From the NCBI GenBank assembly GCA_016200585.1, contig JACQEN010000006.1:1-36209 (forward strand): a DNA stretch of 36,209 nt, written 5' to 3'. Made by a program: the position numbers and the translations under genes. This DNA comes from Deltaproteobacteria bacterium (GTDB lineage: Bacteria; Desulfobacterota; Binatia; HRBIN30). This document shows, piece after piece, positions 31,168 through 36,209 of this stretch; within the stretch, counting starts at the first letter, position 1, and each line of letters opens with the position of its first letter. Under the pieces are notes generated by a model that saw only the letters and a list, made by a program, of their open reading frames with translations, ran no database searches and had not been told where the DNA came from.

Positions 31168-31896
31168 ATGAGAAGATCAAGTCTCAGTGTGGCGGCGGGA
31201 GTCACTCTGCTGTGGGCGGGGACGGCTCTGGGGACGCCAACGCCGCAGCAGAGCTGCGACTACGCCCGCATCACGGCGTGGAAGGTGTACCAGTCGTGCG
31301 TCGATGCGGTCGTCGCGAAGGACGCCAAAGGAATCGCTTTCGATTCATGGAAGGCCTTTTGGAAGTGCCGGCATGCCTATTTCAAGAAGTGGACGGCATT
31401 CCAGTCCAAAGCGTCACTCGCCGGCAGCACGTGCGTCGGCGCCCGATTCTCTGACGCCAGTTTTGTCGTCATCGACAATCTGACCGGGCTCTATTGGGAA
31501 AAGAAGTCGGACGACAGCTCTGTGTCGGACAAGGACAATCAATACAGCTGGGGCAGCGGCGGGTTTTCCACCGGAGGTGCCTTCACGACGTTTGTACATT
31601 TCCTGAACAATGGCAACCCCTTGGTCAACGATTGGCGGCTGCCGACCCTCGCCGAGTTGCAAACCCTCCTGCTCGACTACCCGTGTACGGGCGGCGGCGG
31701 CGGCACGGGATGTGAGTGCACAGGACCGTGCGTCGATCCTTTGTTCAACAACACGCAGTCTAGCTACTACTGGTCGGATACGCGGTACGTTCCCGACGGA
31801 GGCCGCGCTTGGGTCGTGTCTTTCGGCACTGGTCTCGTCATTCCTTTCATCCAGACCGACACCGACTACGTGCGGGCCGTCACCGCCGGCTTTTGA
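31168..31896 (+). CDS. Secreted DUF1566 / Lcl C-terminal-like domain protein
   Basis: 242 residues with a signal peptide ending near 'WAGTALGTPTPQ'. After a Cys-containing helical section ('YARITAWKVYQSCVDAV'), the DUF1566/Lcl domain appears: 'VIDNLTGLYWEKK', 'NDWRLPTLAELQTLLLDYP', 'SYYWSDTRY' and 'AWVVSFGTG' then 'YVRAVTAGF'. This fold is found at the end of Legionella collagen-like adhesin and in many exported proteins of environmental bacteria. A Gly- and Cys-rich loop ('CTGGGGGTGCECTGPC') interrupts it. AAAAGGAGGGGC is a very strong RBS. It precedes a surface S74 protein by 58 bp; they may act together outside the cell. Confidence 0.88.
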   Translation: MRRSSLSVAAGVTLLWAGTALGTPTPQQSCDYARITAWKVYQSCVDAVVAKDAKGIAFDSWKAFWKCRHAYFKKWTAFQSKASLAGSTCVGARFSDASFVVIDNLTGLYWEKKSDDSSVSDKDNQYSWGSGGFSTGGAFTTFVHFLNNGNPLVNDWRLPTLAELQTLLLDYPCTGGGGGTGCECTGPCVDPLFNNTQSSYYWSDTRYVPDGGRAWVVSFGTGLVIPFIQTDTDYVRAVTAGF

Positions 31897-31954
31897 TCGA
31901 ACATTTGTCCCCCAGTTTGGTGGTTTCCGCGACAAGGGAGGGAAAGGAGATCTC

Positions 31955-33847
31955 ATGAAATCGTTGACATCGATCGCAATTGCCAGCCTCCTGGCTGGTG
32001 CACTGGTTCCGCGAAACGCCGATGCAGTGACCGCCACATTGGTCGGCGACACCTTCACCATCTACTCGAGCCCGAATGCGAACAAGGGTAAGGTCGCCAC
32101 ACTCGAGGTCGCCGGCCCGCCGGCGCTGAGGAATACATACGTCAAGTTTGACCTCAATCCCTTGCCCGCCGGCATCACGGGAAGCGACGTGGCGAAAGCC
32201 ACGCTGACGCTGTTCGCCAACAAGGTGATTACAGGCGGGTCGTTCGACGTGCTGCAGCTGACCAGCGGCTGGGACGAGCTCTTGGTGACGTGGGACAACG
32301 GTCCGCTCTTGGGCACGACTGTGAGCTCGGTCGCCATCGACCTCGCCGACAAGAACACATTCAAGGCCTTCGACGTGACCGCTGCCGTCAAGGCCTGGGT
32401 CGACGCTCCGCTGACTAACAACGGCTTGTTACTGGTGGATTTGTTTGATGGCCTGAATGTCAAGTTTGATAGCAAGGAGAACGGTTCAAAGAGCCATCCG
32501 CCGCAGTTGGAAATCACCCTGGCGGCAACCTCGGCGACGATCGTCGATGGGTCGGTGGGCAATGCCGACCTGGCGAACAATGCTGTGACCAGCGCCAAGA
32601 TCGCCGATGCCTCGGTGGGCAATGCTGATCTCGGCGGGGACGCGGTCACCAGCAACAAGATCCTCGACGGCTCGATCACCGGCGCTGACGTCGCCGACGG
32701 CTCGTTGCGCAACGCGGACATCAACTTCAGCCCGCTCACCGCAGGCCAATACAACACCGGCGTTGGCGAGTCTGCCCTTCAATCTATAGGGAGTGGCATC
32801 GGATCGTCCAACACGGCCACGGGCTACCACGCGCTGACCTCCACCATAAACGGCTTTTTCAATACAGCCACGGGAGCCAGAGCACTGGCTTCCAACATTT
32901 ATGGCACTTCTAACACAGCCACAGGCGCTGATGCACTTGGTCTCAATGACGGGGGCGACGACAACACGGCCGTAGGAAACGCGGCGTTGGGAGGTAATGT
33001 TGTAGGCTCCGCCAACACGGCCATTGGTCGCAGTGCGCTGGAGAATAATAGCACCTCCTACAACACCGCGGTCGGTTTCAACGCACTAACTTCAAGTACA
33101 TCCGGCGGCGAGAATATTGCCGTCGGTGCGAACGCTACCGATGCCCTCACCACCGGCTCCAACAATACGGCTATCGGCACAGGGGCCTTTGGCAATCTCA
33201 CGGCCGGCACGGGCAACATCGCCGTCGGTTGGCATGGCGGGCTGTCGGCGACCACCAACGACAACGACATCTACATCGGCAGCACGGGCGCTGCCGCGGA
33301 GAACAACACGATTCGCATAGGCAACACCTCGCACACCAAGACCTTCATCCGCGGTATCTACGGCCAGACCACCGCGAACACCGCCATTCCTGTGCTTGTC
33401 GATAGTTTCACCGGCCAGCTCGGCACCGTCTCTTCGTCGCGCCGCTTCAAGATCGATATCCACGACATGAAACAGGCCAGCAGCGCGCTGCTGAAGCTGC
33501 GACCGGTGACCTTCAAGTACAAGCCCAACCTCGACCCGTCCGGCACCACGCAATACGGGCTCATCGCCGAGGAGGTCGAGCAAGTCATGCCCGACCTCGT
33601 GGTCTACGACAAGGACGGCAAGCCGGAGACCGTGAAGTATCACATCCTCGCCTCGCTGCTGCTCAACGAGCTGCAGAAGCAGTACCGCACGCAGCAAGCG
33701 CAGCAGAAGACTTTGGCCGCGCAGCAAGCAGAGCTGCGCTCGGTGCACGCCGAGAACACAGCTTTGCGTGCAGCGGTCGACGAGATCCAGGTCTTGAAAG
33801 CTCGCCTGGCGGCCTTGGAGGCGGGATCGGTGGTGGCGGCGAAGTAG
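31955..33847 (+). CDS. Surface protein: DNRLRE domain, YadA-head-like repeats, peptidase S74 chaperone
   Basis: 630 residues. Signal peptide 1-24 ('LVPRNADA'). Residues ~25-195 resemble a DNRLRE/CBM96 beta-sandwich ('DVTAAVKAWVDAP', 'NNGLLLV'). Then come short 'VGNADL'/'VTSAKI' repeats (~197-260), about ten YadA-head-like 'NTAIGTGAF'-type repeats (~265-435), and a peptidase S74 intramolecular chaperone (~490-585): 'SSSRRFKIDIHDM' with the Ser/Lys dyad, 'LRPVTFKYKP' and 'YGLIAEEVEQVMPDLV'. A coiled coil ends the protein. Such chaperones trimerise fibres and then cut themselves off. I chose ATG 31955 with AAAGGAGA; the track starts 115 codons too early. Architecture suggests a trimeric secreted fibre, not a phage tail, as no phage genes are near. 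Confidence 0.88.
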   Translation: MKSLTSIAIASLLAGALVPRNADAVTATLVGDTFTIYSSPNANKGKVATLEVAGPPALRNTYVKFDLNPLPAGITGSDVAKATLTLFANKVITGGSFDVLQLTSGWDELLVTWDNGPLLGTTVSSVAIDLADKNTFKAFDVTAAVKAWVDAPLTNNGLLLVDLFDGLNVKFDSKENGSKSHPPQLEITLAATSATIVDGSVGNADLANNAVTSAKIADASVGNADLGGDAVTSNKILDGSITGADVADGSLRNADINFSPLTAGQYNTGVGESALQSIGSGIGSSNTATGYHALTSTINGFFNTATGARALASNIYGTSNTATGADALGLNDGGDDNTAVGNAALGGNVVGSANTAIGRSALENNSTSYNTAVGFNALTSSTSGGENIAVGANATDALTTGSNNTAIGTGAFGNLTAGTGNIAVGWHGGLSATTNDNDIYIGSTGAAAENNTIRIGNTSHTKTFIRGIYGQTTANTAIPVLVDSFTGQLGTVSSSRRFKIDIHDMKQASSALLKLRPVTFKYKPNLDPSGTTQYGLIAEEVEQVMPDLVVYDKDGKPETVKYHILASLLLNELQKQYRTQQAQQKTLAAQQAELRSVHAENTALRAAVDEIQVLKARLAALEAGSVVAAK

Positions 33848-33865
33848 GACAAGACAATGGGGACG

Positions 33866-33903
33866 GCAGGGACACCAGCTGGATGCTCAGCTGGTGTCCC
33901 TGC
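33866..33903. terminator. Perfect 16-bp hairpin between convergent genes
   Basis: GCAGGGACACCAGCTG and CAGCTGGTGTCCCTGC are exact complements with a 6-base loop. It follows the S74 gene stop by 18 bases and overlaps the last codons of the convergent four-helix-bundle gene. A bidirectional terminator is likely, though no T tract is present. Confidence 0.7.
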
Positions 33904-34444
33904 GTTCTGCCAGACGGGCGCGGGTCATGCGCTCGCGCAGGCCGCCTTCTCGTACGAAGGCTTGCTCGAGTTGGCGGATCTGTTGATCCAGGAGGTAGCT
34001 GGCGACGCGAATCAGGCCGACAATTACGTTGGCGCAAATCGCCGAATCGCTGTGCTCGATGCCCTTCCGGAAGGTAGCGTAGCTGGCATTCGGCGTGCGG
34101 TTCAGCTCGCGCAGCCGACGCGCGTATGCATGCTCCTTGGACCATTCCACGATGCCATGCAGGCGTAAGAAGTCGCGGTAGTCGGCGAGCAGCTCTTCCA
34201 GGCTCGCACGCGCCACATTGGTCAGTTTGATCTCCATTTCCTTCGAGGTCGCCGAGGCCATGCTGCCCTCGATGATGTTCTGCTTGCCCGAACGCGCCGC
34301 CTGAATCATCTGGTCGTGGGTGCGGCTGCGCTTGTCGATGAAGCGATTGCAGAAATAGACGGTGGCGTCGTAGACGATCTCGGCTTTCTGATAGGAGAGC
34401 AGGTTCTTGTAGCCACCGTGTCTTGGAATGAAGGGGCGGTGCAT
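33887..34444 (-). CDS. Four-helix-bundle (S23/IVP-like) protein with suffix domain
   Basis: 185 residues. 'GGYKNLLSYQKAEIVYDATV', 'SRTHDQMIQAARSGKQNIIE' and 'LTNVARASLEELLADYRDFL' are the conserved segments of the four-helix-bundle family related to the 23S rRNA intervening-sequence protein. The C-terminal 'ANVIVGLIRVASYLLDQQIR' and basic tail fit the suffix-type subgroup. These proteins form pentamers of unknown function and are frequent orphan genes in environmental genomes. I use the ATG at 34444 rather than the track's start 15 codons upstream, which has no family support; AGAGGC is upstream. There is a hairpin at its 3' end. Confidence 0.88.
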   Translation of the reverse strand: MHRPFIPRHGGYKNLLSYQKAEIVYDATVYFCNRFIDKRSRTHDQMIQAARSGKQNIIEGSMASATSKEMEIKLTNVARASLEELLADYRDFLRLHGIVEWSKEHAYARRLRELNRTPNASYATFRKGIEHSDSAICANVIVGLIRVASYLLDQQIRQLEQAFVREGGLRERMTRARLAERRDTS

Positions 34445-34576
34445 GGGAAGCCTCTGGAAAGGCGACATAAGCGACAACAGAGCCAACAACGACTGCTGTC
34501 CTTGGAGTCCTTGGCGTCGCCTTGGTCGTCAAATCTTCAGAGACTCTACAGACACTCGCGTCACAGTCAACACAGC

Positions 34577-36209
34577 TTAGCCGATCTGCGCTAACTCCAG
34601 CCTTCCGGCCCAGCGGTGTTTCAAGACCACGCGCAACAGCTTTGATTCTGCCGTTTCCAGATTCGGGTCGCGCTGCAGCCAGCGATCGGCGGCGCGTTTG
34701 GCTTCCTCCATCAATCCACGATCGCGGATGAGATTGGCGACCCGGAAGTCCGGCAGGCCCGATTGCCGCGTCCCGAGCATCTCGCCGGGTCCGCGGATTT
34801 CCAGATCGACTTCCGCGATCTTGAAGCCGTCGTTGGAGGCCGCCAGAGCTTCGAGGCGGCGGCGCGTGTCGTCGCCGCGATGATACGGCGTCAGGAGGAT
34901 ACACAACGACGAATCGCTGCCGCGGCCGACACGCCCGCGCAGCTGGTGCAGCTGCGATAGACCGAAGCGTTCGGCGTGATCGACGACCATGATCGTCGCG
35001 TTGGGCACGTCGATGCCGACCTCGATGACCGTGGTGCTCACCAACAGCTGCACGTCGCCGGCTTTGAAGCGCCGCATCACTGCATCCTTCTCCGCCGGCT
35101 TCATCTTGCCGTGTACAAGTCCGACGCGGTAGCCGTGGAACAGCGTACGCGCCAGCTCCTGTGCCATTGTGGTGGCGTCGCGCAGGTCGCTGTCCTCCGA
35201 GCTCTCGACCAGCGGGTAGACGACGTAGCCTTGATGGCCGCGGTCGAGCTCGCGCTTCACCAGGTCGTAAACCTTCCCCTGCTCGCCCTCGTTTCGCAGC
35301 AGCGTACGCACCGGCTGCCGGCCCGGCGGCAACTCATCGAGCACCGACACGTCGAGGTCGCCGTATACCGTCATCGCCAGCGTGCGCGGGATCGGCGTCG
35401 CCGTCATCAACAAAATATCCGGCGCCGCCGCTTGCTCGCCGGCCATGCGCCGCAAAGCGCCGCGCTGCAGCACGCCGAAACGGTGCTGCTCGTCGATGAC
35501 GCCCAGACCCAAGGCTTTGAAGCGCACCCCCTCCTGAATCAAGGCATGCGTACCGACGACGAGCTGCGTTTCACCGCTGGCGATGCGCACATACAACGGC
35601 TTGCGCTGCGCCTTGGTGCGTGTTCCCGTCAGCAGCGATGCCTCGATTCCCAGAGCGCTCGTCAGCCCTTGAATGGTCGCGTAGTGCTGCTCGGCCAAAA
35701 GCTCGGTGGGAGCCATGAACGCGACCTGGTAGCCGTTCTCGATCGCCACCAACGCCGCCAACAGCGCGACGATCGTCTTGCCGCTGCCGACGTCACCCTG
35801 CACCAGACGATGCAACGGATGCGGTTGTGCCATGTCGGCAAGAATCTCGCCCACCACGCGCTGCTGGGCGCGCGTCAGCTGGAACGGCAGCGCGGCGCGC
35901 AGACGCTTGGTGAGCGTGCCGTTCTCGGGGAGCGCCAGGCCGCTCTCGCGTTCCACCGATCGCCGTCGCAATGCCATGCCGAGTTGCAGAAAGAACAACT
36001 CGTCGAACACCAGCGAACGATGCGCCGCCGAGCGGCAGGCGTTGAGCTGCTCGATGTCCGCCTCGCGTTCGGGAAAGTGCAAGAGCTGCATAGCGTGCCG
36101 CAGGTCGGTGACGCCGGCAACGCGCACCACTTCTTCGGGCAGGACACTCGGCAGCCGGTCGCCGAAGTCGCGCACCGTTTGATGCACGATCGAGCGCATG
36201 ACCGCGACG
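34577..36209 (-). CDS. recG: ATP-dependent DNA helicase RecG, N-terminus cut by window edge
   Basis: Branch-migrating helicase that regresses stalled replication forks. The frame stays open past the track's internal Met at 36199 to the right edge, so the N-terminal wedge domain is only partly inside. Visible helicase motifs: 'RLVQGDVGSGKTIVALLAAL' (motif I), 'APTELLAEQH' (Ia), 'VIDEQHRFGV' (II, DEQH), 'LLMTATPIPRTLA' (III), 'LVSTTVIEVGIDVPNA' (V) and 'QLRGRVGRG' (VI), followed by the RecG-specific 'GFKIAEVDLEIRGPGEMLG' and 'QSGLPDFRVANLIRD' region. About 544 residues are present of a usual 680-800. Nothing indicates inactivation. Confidence 0.96.
   Translation of the reverse strand, partial: VAVMRSIVHQTVRDFGDRLPSVLPEEVVRVAGVTDLRHAMQLLHFPEREADIEQLNACRSAAHRSLVFDELFFLQLGMALRRRSVERESGLALPENGTLTKRLRAALPFQLTRAQQRVVGEILADMAQPHPLHRLVQGDVGSGKTIVALLAALVAIENGYQVAFMAPTELLAEQHYATIQGLTSALGIEASLLTGTRTKAQRKPLYVRIASGETQLVVGTHALIQEGVRFKALGLGVIDEQHRFGVLQRGALRRMAGEQAAAPDILLMTATPIPRTLAMTVYGDLDVSVLDELPPGRQPVRTLLRNEGEQGKVYDLVKRELDRGHQGYVVYPLVESSEDSDLRDATTMAQELARTLFHGYRVGLVHGKMKPAEKDAVMRRFKAGDVQLLVSTTVIEVGIDVPNATIMVVDHAERFGLSQLHQLRGRVGRGSDSSLCILLTPYHRGDDTRRRLEALAASNDGFKIAEVDLEIRGPGEMLGTRQSGLPDFRVANLIRDRGLMEEAKRAADRWLQRDPNLETAESKLLRVVLKHRWAGRLELAQIG

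Noticed and set aside
31610-33847. 745-residue version of the S74 protein from the ORF track
   Set aside because: The first 115 codons overlap the DUF1566 gene out of frame; the ATG at 31955 has a strong RBS and opens a proper signal peptide.
1-36209. CRISPR array, insertion sequence, prophage or rRNA
   Set aside because: No regularly spaced repeats, transposase or phage structural genes, or rRNA were seen; the S74 domain alone is not enough to call a prophage.

Overview
The window is high-GC DNA from a Gram-negative bacterium: it carries a TonB-dependent outer-membrane receptor, periplasmic c-type cytochromes, a Tat-type signal and a PtsN-like protein. The mix of CaiB-type CoA transferase, crotonase, SnoaL-like protein, luciferase-type remnants and a GMC dehydrogenase operon suits a free-living heterotroph of the deltaproteobacterial/Binatota kind. 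That placement is a guess, because no ribosomal or other marker gene is present. Most ORFs in the track are GC-driven shadows of the genes listed here.

Left third (1-14.3 kb): a housekeeping and catabolic region. pgm (truncated by the left edge) and gpmA diverge. They are followed by a UspA protein, an Hsp20 chaperone, a methyltransferase and a luciferase-like gene remnant. Next come a SnoaL-like protein, a CoA transferase, a GST, a crotonase overlapped by an atypical dihydropteroate synthase-like gene, and an Rrf2 regulator next to a 7Fe ferredoxin. A compact three-gene ECF transporter (S, fused A-A, T) and a tiny zinc-ribbon protein follow. The section ends with an acetyl-CoA hydrolase/CoA-transferase gene broken by an internal deletion and frameshift. 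Several gaps hold stem-loops made of reiterated short words.

Middle (14.6-24.6 kb): tRNA-Asn with a long terminator hairpin is followed by a compact three-gene block: a DnaJ-type zinc-finger protein without J domain, an unrecognised 377-residue protein, and a divergent RmlA-like nucleotidyltransferase. Convergent to it is a right-to-left series: PtsN-like protein, APC permease with a C-terminal Usp-like domain, diheme cytochrome c, cytochrome c', two tandem tiny paralogous secreted/membrane proteins missing from the ORF track, a Tat-type gluconate-dehydrogenase subunit 3-like protein, and a GMC oxidoreductase. The last genes look like a periplasmic sugar/alcohol dehydrogenase with its electron-transfer chain.

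Right third (24.7-36.2 kb): a giant STAND-type ATPase regulator precedes a TonB receptor. After that comes a small protein that is a stand-alone copy of the regulator's C-terminal domain without its coiled-coil insert. This small gene is bracketed by two copies of a 30-bp repeat with a GAACA-N2-TGTTC core. A secreted DUF1566/Lcl-type protein and a DNRLRE/YadA-head/peptidase-S74 surface protein follow, then a four-helix-bundle protein and recG (cut by the right edge). The best candidates for undescribed biology are the regulator plus its stand-alone domain and repeats, the twin tiny proteins in the GMC/cytochrome operon, and the tRNA-adjacent three-gene block.
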